64,000 bases of DNA, taken from Blasia pusilla. Lineage: Eukaryota > Marchantiophyta > Marchantiopsida > Blasiales. The notes under the pieces are model-generated. The model was not told where the DNA came from, did not search any database, and saw only the letters and a program-made list of their open reading frames with translations. Of this stretch, positions 34,344-44,649 are shown piece by piece. Each line of letters starts with the position of its first letter. Positions within the stretch are counted from its first letter, which is position 1. The stretch is from assembly GCA_050084515.1 (NCBI GenBank), contig CM114275.1:17856001-17920000 (forward strand), in the 5' to 3' direction. The translations under genes were made by a program, and so were the position numbers.

Positions 34344-34940
34344 GTGCAACAAAAAAAGGTAGAGGCTATTTCACACATTCCACGCCCTACAGATGTGAGT
34401 CGATTTTGTGCATTCATGGGATTGGCAAACTTCTATCGGTTGTACGTCAAGGATTTTAGTTTGATTGCGAAGCCGCTAACCTTGCTGACCAAGGTGGATG
34501 AGGAATGGCACTGGGGGGATGAGTAGGAGAGAGCATTTCAGCTGCTCAAGGACAGATTGACGTCCGCGCTCATATTGAGGAGACCGATCACGGGGCCTCC
34601 TTTCCAGTTGCATATCGATTGGAGCATGTTGGGGCTTGGAGCCGTGCTCGTCCACTATGACAATGATGGTAGAGAGTTCGTGGTAGCTTACGTTAGTCGC
34701 TCAAACAACGCTGTAGAGGCAAAGTATAGCTTGTATGAGGGTGAGTGCTTGGGTGCAGTGTAGGCTATCGCACATTTCAGGTGTTATCTGTTCGGCAACC
34801 CCTTTACCATCATTACTGATCATCAGCCCCTTAAGTGGTTGATGGAGTCCGACAAGCTTGCAAGGAAGCTTGCGAGATGGGCTCTTTTGTTGCAAGAGTA
34901 TGACTTCCACGTGGTGCATAGACCTGGGATGCTCAACTAA
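34344..34940 (+). pseudogene. RT thumb and RNase H, copy 2
   Basis: FCAFMGLANFYRLYVKDFS at 34405-34460 ends the RT. RNase H shows LHIDWSMLGLGAVL (first catalytic Asp), EAKYSLYEGECLGAV (Glu) and ITDHQPLKWL (Asp). Stops at about 34526 and 34761 break the frame. RNase H removes the RNA strand of the RNA-DNA hybrid during replication. Confidence 0.88.
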
Positions 34941-35319
34941 GATGCACATGGTTTGAGCCATAGCCCATGCCCGAGTCAGCGAGATACGATTGGTGCTTGT
35001 TGGCATGGTGAGAGTGATGAGGAGTTGGTGCGAGGATGGCACGCGTCAGCCTATTTGGGCTTGTTGGCTATGGAGAGCCAAATTGCTGAGACTTCGATGG
35101 CGAGGTCTGATGGGAGTCCTTCGATCCAGAGGCCGGTGAGGAGACAACAGGGGGCCGAGACATTCACAACAATGGAGTGATCTTGGAGAACCTGTGTACT
35201 GGCAACGTTGCCAGTGCTAGAGAGAAGGATTGAATCCTACAGAGAGCTAGACGGTTCCGGTGGGAGGGGACACATATCCCTACTCTACCATGGGAGGATG
35301 GTAGAGTAGGGATAGTGCC

Positions 35320-36330
35320 TCATCCTTCACAGAGAGCGCGTTTGGTGCGTCATGCCAATGAGGAGTTGGGTCATTTTGGAGTAAAGCGGACGTACAACTT
35401 GCTCTAGATACAATATTGGTGGCGAGGCATGCAGACTGACGTTCAGCAGTTTGTTGCGAGATGCATGATGTGTGATTGAGTCCAAGCATCGTTGAATGCT
35501 CTGACTCTACATTTGCATCCACTTCCAATCATGGGTTTAGGTTATAGAGGGAGTTTGGATATCGCAGGAACTTTGCCTTTCATGGATCGCCATAGTCGTT
35601 ATGTGTTGGTGATGGTCGAGCACTTCTCAAAGTGGATAGAGTTGGTTGTATTTCCTGAGAAAGCAAGTGAGGGAGTAGCCTATGCCTTCCTAGATCGAGT
35701 GCTAAGTCATTACATTGCACTAGCTGAGGTGTTGAAAGACCAAGGTACATAGTTTCGTGGGGAGTTTCAGGCCTTTTGTGATCAGGCGCTGATCGACCAC
35801 CGCACCACGTCGCGAGATCATCCAAAGGAGGATGGACAAGCGGAGAGGGTTATGCAGACGATGAAGAGAGGATTAGACAAGAATGGCTCGTAGAGAGGTC
35901 ACCTTGGAGATTGGGACCTTCAGTTGTCATGGTTGGGGATGGGATACAGATTCACCAGGCAGGCTTCCTTAACGTCTTTCTCACCGTACTTGTTGTTTTA
36001 TGGTAGAGAGCAAGATTTACCTACGGCCATTCGTCGAGATGTTGGTGAGTTGTCAAACCTTGATGACCCTGATGTATGGATGTGAGCATGTTCTTAGAGG
36101 ACTGAGTTGTTTCAGAGAGTGATGCCCATGGCGATTGAGAACTTGGCGATTGTGTAGCATCGGGATACATTGAGGTATGCGACTATTCAAGGAGGTGGTT
36201 ATCGACCTACTATCTAGAGGTTTCATCAAGGAGACAATGTCTACTTGTAGCAAACGACACCCACGACGTTGCATGTGACTGCATAACGCACCATCTTGAG
36301 AGTGCGTGAGATTTTGCCATCTGGTGTTCT
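35320..36330 (+). pseudogene. DDE integrase, copy 2
   Basis: The zinc domain shows His-x3-His in HANEELGHFGVKRTY and Cys-x2-Cys in ARCMMCD (about 35345-35475). The core shows SLDIAGTLP (first Asp, about 35553), LKDQGT followed by FRGEF (second Asp, about 35742) and DHPKEDGQAERVMQTMKRGL (Glu, about 35840). The frame is broken at about 35750, 35890, 36084 and beyond. The enzyme would insert the cDNA by DDE transesterification. That fits the 5-bp target duplications and excludes a tyrosine-recombinase mechanism for this family. Confidence 0.9.
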
Positions 36331-36339
36331 CTGAAGAAC

Positions 36340-36567
36340 CACGTGCATAACTGTGCGCCATGTCATCTTCCAAACATTGACGATATAGTTGATCCAAGCT
36401 TAGCAAAAGTTCTTGCATGCTTGCAATGTATGTTGTGTGGTTCTGCCCGTGGTGCAACCACTATGCTAGTTTATGATGGGTGTTCGAGAGGGTGGCATAT
36501 GGCATGTTTGACGCCACCTCTCACTAAGGTTCCTGAGGGACGATGGATGTGTCTTAGATGTACATAG
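36340..36567 (+). pseudogene. C4HC3 PHD finger at the pol C-terminus, copy 2
   Basis: The frame 36343-36567 reads CMLCGSARGATTMLVYDGCSRGWHMAC, then PPL, VPEGRWMCLRC and a stop. The zinc ligands are Cys-x2-Cys, Cys-x2-Cys, His-x2-Cys and Cys-x2-Cys, but the third Cys is Tyr in this copy; copies 1 and 3 keep it. PHD fingers of this spacing bind the histone H3 tail. Chromoviruses usually carry a chromodomain here, so this is a different reader. The TAG right after the last Cys pair ends the polyprotein. Confidence 0.88.
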
Positions 36568-36734
36568 GGTAGGTAGTTCTAGATTCCAACTTGTGTCTAT
36601 AACATGGATGACAGAAGGCGACTAATGATAGGGCCACATGAGCACCCGACCTTTTTGCACTTAGCGTCCGAGAGATGTATGTCATGGAAGGTAGGGATAG
36701 ATGGCTATCTGGAGTTAGAGGGATCTAACCATCA

Positions 36735-36745
36735 GCTAAGGGGAC
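36735..36745 (+). other. Polypurine-tract-like run, copy 2
   Basis: GCTAAGGGGAC precedes B1 by five bases, as in the other copies. Confidence 0.6.
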
Positions 36746-36750
36746 GATTG

Positions 36751-36869
36751 GAGATATTTTGGTACTTATTGTCTCATTTTTTGGATGCCATGAGTTAGCA
36801 TGGGATCGTGCGTGTTTGTATGTATGTTTGTTGACAGGGATGTATGTTGTGTAGCGATGTGGAGACGAC
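36751..36869 (+). repeat. Terminal segment B1, copy 2
   Basis: Starts GAGATATTTTGGTAC and ends GGAGACGAC. It lacks the final bases seen in B2, and the B1-A2 palindrome is shortened to GACTGTC. Confidence 0.85.
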
Positions 36870-36870
36870 T

Positions 36871-37379
36871 GTCATGACTTTTAGGATAGATCGTCGAGAT
36901 CTAGTAGAGCATCTTTAGAAATACTGAAGGACAACCTCATAAAGTCGAGGATGATCTGCTGAGGCCACGCGTAACGTGCAAGAGCAGGTTTTCCCTTTGT
37001 TTCGACTCATTTGGAGCCATATAGATAAACTTACTATTTTCAGTAAGTTTTCATATTTGGTAGAGTTGACTTTTCAATTTGGGAAGTTTCCCTTGATCCG
37101 CTATAGCAGGTCAAGAGTCAAGGAGGTCACTTGTGAGCATAGGTTATTGAGGAGAGAGATTGGGAGAGGGAAGGGGATATATCTCAAAGAGAGGGAGTTT
37201 GAGGGCTTATTCTCTCTTTGTTGAACCTCTTGGCATGAGGCGGCGGACCTATGGTCCCTTGCCTTGTGAGTGTAATCCAAGCCTCTCATTAGGAGAGTGG
37301 ATTTGGTTTGACATTGAGAGAAAGTGCACATATTTAAGAACTATGGTGTTGAGAGAGATTGGATCTACTTGATTTATAA
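36871..37379 (+). repeat. Terminal segment A2, copy 2
   Basis: About 509 bp, starting GTCATGACTTTTAGG and ending CTTGATTTATAA. It aligns with A1 over its whole length. Confidence 0.88.
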
Positions 37380-37503
37380 GAGATATTTTGGTACTTCTTG
37401 TTTCGTTGTTTGGATGCCATGAGTTAGCATGGGATCGTGTGTGTTTATATGTATTTTTGTTGACAAAAATGTATGTTGTATAGTGATGTGTATGTGTACG
37501 ACA
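37380..37503 (+). repeat. Terminal segment B2, copy 2
   Basis: About 124 bp, starting GAGATATTTTGGTAC and ending GTGTACGACA at the element's right end. The CCTTT duplication follows at 37504-37508. Confidence 0.88.
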
Positions 37504-37980
37504 CCTTTGAGACCTCTATTTTTGTGAGAGAGAAGTATCCAACCTTTCAAGTGTTAGTACTAATGTTAATCAATGAAGAGATGCGCCTAGTAGGCAGCGG
37601 TAGCTCGTCTACTCTACAAGAGTGTGTGCTAATTATAGGTTATGAATCGTATAGAGGCAGGGATCATGGTAGAAACTTCCGTGGTCATATTGGATATCAA
37701 ACATATGGAGGAAGAGACACTTAATATAATGTCACTCAATCAACTACGAATCACTACGAGATACAATCACAGGGTGGTGATAGTGGAAACTGTTGGGATC
37801 GAGGTCAATAGCAGAGGGTCCCTTGATCTTGCAATTACTATGGGATAAAAGGTCATTATACAAAGTTTTGCTTCAAGAAGAAGCCAAATATGAGAACAAG
37901 AGCCTTATAGCAACAAAACGATGTGGAGCAAGAACACCAAGGGCAATACCAAGAACAACAATATTCATAAACTGAGTACA
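37504..37980 (+). pseudogene. Copia gag, C-terminal part
   Basis: Continues the gag frame after the DNMT-Ty3 insertion (ETSIFVREKYPTFQVLVLML, INEEMRLVG). A degenerate zinc knuckle CNYYGIKGHYTKFC lies near 37827; its second Cys is Tyr. Frameshifts occur between 37600 and 37830. Confidence 0.82.
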
Positions 37981-37982
37981 TC

Positions 37983-39420
37983 TTGGTCATGACTCATCAA
38001 ATGGGAGCAATGGTCAAGAAAGACTCTAGAGCAGATTCGTACATTGATTCTGATGCATCAAATCACATGACCTCACAAACTAAATCGTTCAGTAGTATGA
38101 AACCGTTGAAAGATCTTGCAATTATGCTCATAGGAGATGACACTCAACATCATATCACGCATACCAATAAAGTTCTAATATCATCATATGTTCTTTGTGC
38201 TCTTGGAATATTCTCTATGTTCCTACCATTCCAAGAAACTTGATCATATCACGCATACCGATAAATTTCCAATAGCATCAGATGGTTTTTGTGCTCTTGG
38301 AAATGTTCTCTATGTTCCTACCATTACAAAAAACTTGATCTCTATAGGACAAATAGTAGAACATGATTCTCAAGTGAAGTTTAATACAAATGGTTTTTTC
38401 ATTGAAACAATGGATGACCATACTACGATAGCCAAAGGAACTAGATCTGGAAAAATATTCAAATTAGATATTTCTAAGCAAGAGATTCAAACAACAATGT
38501 ATGGTCAAACTGGGCAACAAGTCATAGTTCTAAATGTGTGGCATAAGAAAATTGGACATATGAATCTCCAAAGATTTCAGAGTCTTTTATGATCTAATAT
38601 TGTAGTAGAACTTCTAAAATTAGTAAGTCTTGATACGTTAGAGGTATGTCTTACTTGTAATTTGGAAAATAAGCTAGATTTACATTTCTAAAGCAAGGTA
38701 GAAGAGCATCAAAGATATTGGAGTTGATTCACAATGATGTGTGGACAACATCACAACATAGCCTTAGTGGTTTCCAATACTTTATTTTGTTTCTTGATGA
38801 CTTCTCTAGATATATATGGATCTACTTTCCGAAAACCAAGTGAGAGGTATTCTCAGTGTCAAAACATTCAAAGTTCTAGTAAAGAACCACACTAGAGAAC
38901 ACATTCTGAAATTACGTTGTGATGGAGGAGGAGAGTATCTTTCAATAGAGTTTGATGACTACTTATGTCAGAAGGGCATCCAACGTCAAGTGACTTGCTG
39001 TTACCTTCCATAAAAAAATTGAATGGTTGAGAGGAAAATTGACATATTGTTGAGGTGGCATAAGCTATGCTGAATGAGATGAACATGCGTAAGACATATT
39101 GGGCAAAGGCTGGAGCGTGTGCAATCTTCTTCATCAACCAAACTCCAACAACATGAGTTCATGATAAGACTCCATTTGAAGTCTTCAACAGAAGTAAACC
39201 TGATTTTTCCTTCATGAAGTATTTTGTTGTATTTGTTATGAAAGACGTCAGAAATTAGACCCCAAATCTGAAATATATATATTCATTAGCTACGCTGATG
39301 GAACTAAGGGATATAAGTGATACATTCCATCCTCTATGCAGCTTATTATTAGTCACGATGTTGTCTTTGATACGCTAAAGTCGTGGTATGCTCTATCTGA
39401 GCCTATTCCACCTCTAAACT
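37983..39420 (+). pseudogene. Copia protease and integrase
   Basis: Protease motif YIDSDASNHMTSQTKSF at about 38040 (DSGA changed to DSDA). A repeat-induced duplication of HHITHT..ALGI..L sequence occurs at 38150-38330. The GAG-pre-integrase block VWHKKIGHMNLQRFQSLL lies at about 38535. The integrase core follows with IHNDVWTTS, FLDDFSRYIWIYF and LRCDGGGEYLS, with many stops. This PR-INT-RT order is the copia arrangement. Confidence 0.82.
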
Positions 39421-39434
39421 CGTCTGTTTGGAGC

Positions 39435-39456
39435 GGGGGGCAGGGAGGGGAGGGGG
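39435..39456 (+). other. G-run with quadruplex potential
   Basis: Four G-runs of at least three (G6, G3, G4, G5) separated by CA, A and A lie in the copia integrase-RT linker. Confidence 0.7.
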
Positions 39457-39779
39457 AATAGGACTGTAAACCAACACACATTACTTTCAAATTCCCCAAG
39501 TACTAATATAGGATTAAGAGAGGTCCTAGATTCGTCAATTAAATCTATGAGTCCATGGATGGGAAGAGTATGTATTTAGTCTCTTGACACTAGTGAGAGC
39601 TTTAGTCAGGTATTATATGCATCTACCTCTGAACAACAACTTCATAGATTGAGTAGAGTCACACATCCTATTCATAGATTCATAAATGAAGATTTTGTTG
39701 CGATACATAATGCATATATGATGACTACCCTTCAAGAATAGGAGTCGAGTTATTTTGAAGAAGTTGCAAATAACGTCGA

Positions 39780-40470
39780 ATGGATTGAAGCTATGGAGGA
39801 AGATCTTGTTGCATTAAGACATCAACAGAAGTGGGAGCTGATTGATATTCCTTCCGGTAAGGAAGCTATTAGTTGCAAATATGTTGATAAAATCAAACGC
39901 AATCAATATGGTATATTTAACAGATACAAAGCAAGATTGGTGGCTGAGGGCTATGCACAACAATATGGCATCGATTATAAGAAAACATTTAGCCCTGTTG
40001 CAAAGAGGGCGAGTATGAGAACATTAGATGCAGTAAATAATAAGTGGAGATTATATCACATGGACGTCAAGAATGCCTTCTTAAAGGGAGATCTATATGA
40101 GGAGTTATATATGACTCAACCACTTGGATATGAGCTTCCCCAGTTTCCATTACGCGTATGCATGTTGAAGAAAGCTCTATACGGGCTCAAAAAAGCTCCA
40201 AGAGCTTGATATGGCAAGATTACATAAGTCTTATAAGAGTTGGGTCTTAAGGTATGTGATTCTAACTCTTCGTTATATATATTGAGAGGACAAGATCATA
40301 CAGTTATCATTGTGTTGTATGTTAACGATCTCTTGATTACTAGGAGTATTGAGGATATGATACAACAAGTCAAACTAAAATTACAGGAAGAATTTGATAT
40401 GAAGGACTTGGAAGAACTCGAGTACTTCCTTGGTTTTGAGTTTATCAAGGTTGGAGAGAGCATGTGACTA
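39780..40470 (+). pseudogene. Copia reverse transcriptase
   Basis: Contains [57 protein letters not shown] and [11 protein letters not shown]. After a stop at about 40208, it continues with ILRGQDHTVIIVLYVNDLLIT, where the catalytic YVDD is YVND. LQEEFDMKDLEELEYFLG follows. The loss of a catalytic Asp and the stops make it inactive. Confidence 0.92.
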
Positions 40471-40794
40471 CTACAATGACAATATGCTGTTCACATGCTT
40501 TCAAAATATGGTATGACAGCTTGTAAGCCAATCTCTATACCGTTGGACCAAAGTGTGAAGCTAAGAGTGGATGAAGGAGAGTTGTTTGCAGATTCTAATA
40601 TGAACATGCGCATGATTTGAAGTTTATCTACTTGACTATAACCATGCCAAATTTTAGCTATGCAATTGGTCTAGTGAGTTAATTTATGCAAGCACCTTGA
40701 AAACCTCACCTTGATGCCACGAGGAGGATTATGCGGTGTGTGAACTTCTTTGTTCAATTCGAGCTTCAATTTGAACCTTTTCCAAGTTTATAAT

Positions 40795-41270
40795 TACAAG
40801 GATTCACATATGCTGATTGGGCAGGAAGCATGTTTGATTTACACTCCACATCTCGTTATTCATTTACTTTGGGAAGCCCAACTTATAGTTGGGCTTCAAA
40901 GAAGCAACCTACAATTGCTTTATCTTCAATAGAGGCTAAATACAGAGAAGCAACCAATGCATTATATGAGGCAGTATGGCTTGATCGATTACTTGTTGAG
41001 GTTGGTGTTATTAACTTAGGACCTAGGGTAATATATGCAGACAATATTAGTAACATCAAACTTGCTAATAACCCTGTGTTTCATGCTCGTACAAAGCATG
41101 TTGAGGGGCACTATCATTTTATCAGAGAGAAAGTGCTTGCATGAGAAATTGATCTCGTGTATATAAGTACTTATCAACAAATTGCTGATGTTTTTACAAA
41201 GGCATTGTCTAGAGATAAGTTTGAGATGTTTAGAAATGATTTAGGCGTTAGAGATATCAATATGAGTTTA
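40795..41270 (+). pseudogene. Copia RNase H
   Basis: GFTYADWAGSMFD and RYSFTLGSPTYSWASKKQP lead to SSIEAKYREATNALYEAVWL, VIYADNISNIKLANNPVFHARTKHVE and QIADVFTKAL, the standard copia C-terminus. One stop lies at about 41142. Confidence 0.92.
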
Positions 41271-41281
41271 AGGGGGAGTAT
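41265..41281 (+). other. Copia polypurine tract
   Basis: AGTTTAAGGGGGAGTAT directly precedes the 3' LTR. Confidence 0.85.
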
Positions 41282-41591
41282 TGAAGACTAAGTTACAGTC
41301 AAGCTCATCAAACACCTGAACTGATACATTTGGTACTCACACGAAGTAGAGAAGTTTAATCTTGGTTAGTCAATTAAGCGTGATTATCTTAACTAGGGTT
41401 AGTTAATCACAATTAGTCTAACTCAAGACTATGGTTAAGATTAGGGTTAGGCTTGCTTGTACATACCCTATATAATTGAGAAGGGGACCAACCTCCACTG
41501 ATTCTCTCATTGCAAAATTTTGTTCTCCATGGTGGTGTGTGAGTGTGAGAGCCGTTTCCCATCAGTTATGCTCCTTTAGCAGTTTTCTACA
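41282..41591 (+). repeat. Copia 3' LTR
   Basis: 310 bp, TGAAGACTAAG to TTTTCTACA, with a TATA region CCCTATATAATTGAG at about 41466. Its right 233 bp match the 5' LTR. Confidence 0.9.
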
Positions 41592-43840
41592 ACTATGACC
41601 TAGGGTCATATTAACACCTCACTCATAAAGAACATATGTGGTGGTGTGAGTTGATCACGACCCGTCAATTTTTCATTTCTCCCCTTCCTCCCGTAATGGT
41701 CTACATCCATGGCAAAATGGTAGGAAAAATAATAGATTGTGAGATTGGAAAAGGCAAGGGCTTCACCGCATTTGAGTGATAGAAGACTAAATATCCTATT
41801 GGAAAAATCCCAAGATGAAAGTAAAATTTGGGTATAAATAGAGAGGTGCGTGGGTGGGGGGTTTAAGTGATGGCATTTGCAAGTCCATTTTGAGTAGCGT
41901 TTTCAAGTATTATGCGAGTGTGATGTGAATAATATGAATTATATCAAACTCAAGGAGTTCTAATGTGGCTCCTCACACTCGCAAAATTATAATTTTTTTG
42001 AATGGATTGACTTTCACGTTTTGATTTGTGCAAGTTGTGAGACTTGCGATTGTCTGCAACTTGGGGAAGACAAACACCTAGGTTTGTGAGTTGTGTGCTA
42101 GTCTAAGAACCCACAAAGTATTAAAAAAAATATTGTAAAGGATGTAATTTGACTTATCTGTATAGGTGTATGTAATCTGATGGTATGTATGTAAGGTCAT
42201 TCGATCATATACTGGGAATATATTCCATGGAACATAAGGTTTGAAAAGTGCAATATTTGAGGGGGACATGGTGGATATTCATGTCCTTATTTATGAGACC
42301 ATAAATTCGGCTCTCCAATCCATGGACTCGCCACTACCACCTTCCCCCCAAGATCGAGGTCAACCATATGACATTGAGTACTCAAGCAGGCAATGTCGGT
42401 CCTTGAGTCATCTCATCCTTGAGTGAGGGTATGCAACCTTCAATTTGAATGCGAAAGGATGTATGTACCATGCTTGACATATTTGACCCCATTGAGTTGG
42501 CAAATCATTTAGAAGAGTATTTCTTGGAGAGCGATATCGATGGGACCCTACGACAATTTCCTCACACCATGTCCATTTTTTAGCCCATAGAGGTTAAGGA
42601 TAGGAGATATGTAGTGAAATATTCAGCTTCCTGAAACACTTCCAAACACGCATCGCGGTTACTTTTTGGTTCAAGGACTTAATCAAGTAGGGAGGGAGAG
42701 TGTTCTCCCCTATAAGTAATTCAATGGTTTTTTTGGGAAAACCCATCTTCCCCATTGTACCCCTTGGGTGACTTGATTTTGGCCCTCAACCCAAACGAGG
42801 ATTATTACTTGCAAACCAACGTTTGACTAGTTATCCATCAAGACGCTTTGGCGAAGGCTTCTTGTAGCTAGATTATGCAACTTTCGGCTCCCTAAATGCA
42901 TCTTGGGGTTTGGAATGTATTTTCATGTGTCTCATGGATAATTTTTGTCTTGACTCCCCATTTGGTATCCCGTGGTTTTCTTATCACCCCTTACGTTACG
43001 TTACTAGTCTCATAGCGCCTCACCCATCTTGACTCCTCCCGTGCTCCTTGCTTCTTGCTTATTGCCCTTGACTTGACACTAGCTTGTCTCCAAGGTCTTA
43101 ATCGTTGCTTGCTTTGCATTTTTCCCTACAAGTAACTATGTCCCTTCCTCACCTAATTCTAGTCTCAAGACTTGTGCACGTCTCACCTAGCGTTAATCTT
43201 GTAGCTAGTTCAGTCGCCCTTCATAGTCTTACAACTCGCTAGTTTAGTTTTTAACTTTGGTGGCTCACACCAAGGTCTTCCCTCCTTGGACTTGGATCAT
43301 AACTCACTCCCCATGTTTCTACTAGCATGATTTTCATAAAGTTAGCTATTCGCGATGCTTCCCCACTTAGCTGAGTTCATATCCCCATCCAATCTTGTGA
43401 TGCCACAATACATGCAAGTCATGCTCCATTTATAAGTACATGCATCCTTATGAAAGCATTCAAACCTCATTGCTCATTCAAAATAATTTTTTGACACACT
43501 TTCTTGAACTCTTGGAATTTCAAAGTGTTTGCATACCATTAATATCATACTTCAAATCAAAATATGACCAATGGCATTTCGACAAACTAGGCCATTACGC
43601 TCAAGCTACATGCCAAACTCTAGTCTCACCATCTACTTTCCATATGATTTTCTACTTCTACATTCCTCTAGAAGTTCCCCGACATGAGTCAAATTACTTG
43701 ATTGTTCCCAAATTCTCTGGCATAAATCTTAGCCTTTCCATGTCACAAAGTACTTGTTTATTGATCTCCTTCCTCTCTTTCCTCTATGCTCATCCAATAT
43801 AGTCTTGACTTCAAACTCCTTTTGGTTTTTTACTACGAGT
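41592..43840. other. No recognisable gene
   Basis: AT-rich sequence with no conserved domain on either strand. The 120-codon frame at 43440-43802 encodes nothing I recognise. Confidence 0.5.
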
Positions 43841-43849
43841 GGGTCAGGT

Positions 43850-44645
43850 CGCAATAGCCTTGTCTAAGAGGGGTCTTGATCATCCACAAATGCATTTAGT
43901 TCACTAATGTGGAATACATCATGTACTTGCCTCATCTCAAATGGCAACCTCAAATGGTACGACATCTCTTTAACCTTTTCCATATCTCAAAGGGTCCCGC
44001 ATACATAGGCGCCATCTTCAAGGAAATACTTGAAGGTAATTGGTGGGACCTTAGTTTGAGCCACATTAGATCTCCAACTTCAAAAGTCACATCTCGCTTA
44101 TAAACATCAACTTGTCGCTTGTAGCAACATTCTAACAAAACAAAAGCCTCTGTGTAGTCTTGCAAACACTTTGCCAAGAATTTCTCCATTATCGGCATGA
44201 ATCTCATCACTCAAGATGCCTTTGGTTCTTCACACTGAGAGGGGGTTCTAGGATTGAATCCCACTACCAGCAAAAATGGCATGTATCATATCATTGAATG
44301 CATGGAGTTATTATATTTAAACTCTGCCATAGGAAAATACTTTTCAAATTTTTTATCTATTAAAACATAGTTTTGCATATACTCTTGAAGTGCTAAGTTT
44401 ACAAGTTCCGCTTGACCCACCATGTTTGAATGATAACCCAAACTTAGGAGCAAATTCGCTCCAAGTGTCTTAAACAAACAAGTCCAAAACTTAGAGACAA
44501 ACTTGATTTCTTGATTGGATACTAATTCACTTGACAAACCCCAATGTTTGAGAATATTAGCAAAGAAAAGATTAGCTACTTCCAATGCGGAAACTAAATT
44601 TTGAGTTGAAATGAAAACTCCCATCTTAGAAAATTGATGTACCAC
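43850..44645 (-). pseudogene. Ty3/gypsy chromovirus integrase, C-terminal half
   Basis: The minus-strand frame 44645-44286 reads VHQFSKMGVFISTQ, VANLFFANILKHWGLSSEL, FVSKFWTCLFKTLGANLLLS, then YHSNMVGQAELVNL and FPMAEFKYNNSMHS, a standard gypsy integrase core. After an indel, 44210-43950 gives KRDVTFEVGDLMWL and YAGPFEI, the GPY/F-type C-terminal module. Sequence down to 43850 resembles the VFHIS lead-in to a chromodomain. Several catalytic positions are changed. It is unrelated in detail to the DNMT-Ty3 integrase. Confidence 0.82.
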
Positions 44646-44649
44646 TATA

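Larger units (their letters stand above)
27008..37503 (+). mobile_element. DNMT-Ty3 retrotransposon, copy 2, nearly full length (10.5 kb)
   Basis: Both ends are fixed by the CCTTT duplication and by the copia gag frame they interrupt. Order: A1 (27008-27512), leader, gag, protease, DNMT3-like methyltransferase, RT, RNase H, integrase, PHD finger, polypurine tract, B1 (36751-36869), A2 (36871-37379), B2 (37380-37503). The ends are GTCACGAC and TACGACA. No B segment follows A1, so this is not a standard LTR pair. Many stops interrupt the coding region. Confidence 0.9.
26442..41591 (+). mobile_element. Ty1/copia retrotransposon, decayed, interrupted by DNMT-Ty3 copy 2
   Basis: The element has a 5' LTR ending at 26674, an initiator-Met-type primer site, gag, protease, integrase, reverse transcriptase and RNase H, a polypurine tract and a 3' LTR at 41282-41591. 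The order PR-INT-RT-RH is diagnostic for Ty1/copia. It carries an insertion in gag (27008-37503). Without that insert and one CCTTT duplication, the element is about 4.65 kb, a normal copia size. Multiple stops make it non-autonomous. Confidence 0.92.

Noticed and set aside
36751-37379. Reading B1-A2 as an ordinary 3' LTR
   Set aside because: The 5' end lacks B, an extra B follows A2, and the target duplication and copia frame place the outer ends at A1 and B2.
27008-37503. Classification as a DIRS/PAT element because of split repeats
   Set aside because: No tyrosine recombinase was seen; the integrase has the zinc domain and DDE blocks, and there is a 5-bp target duplication.
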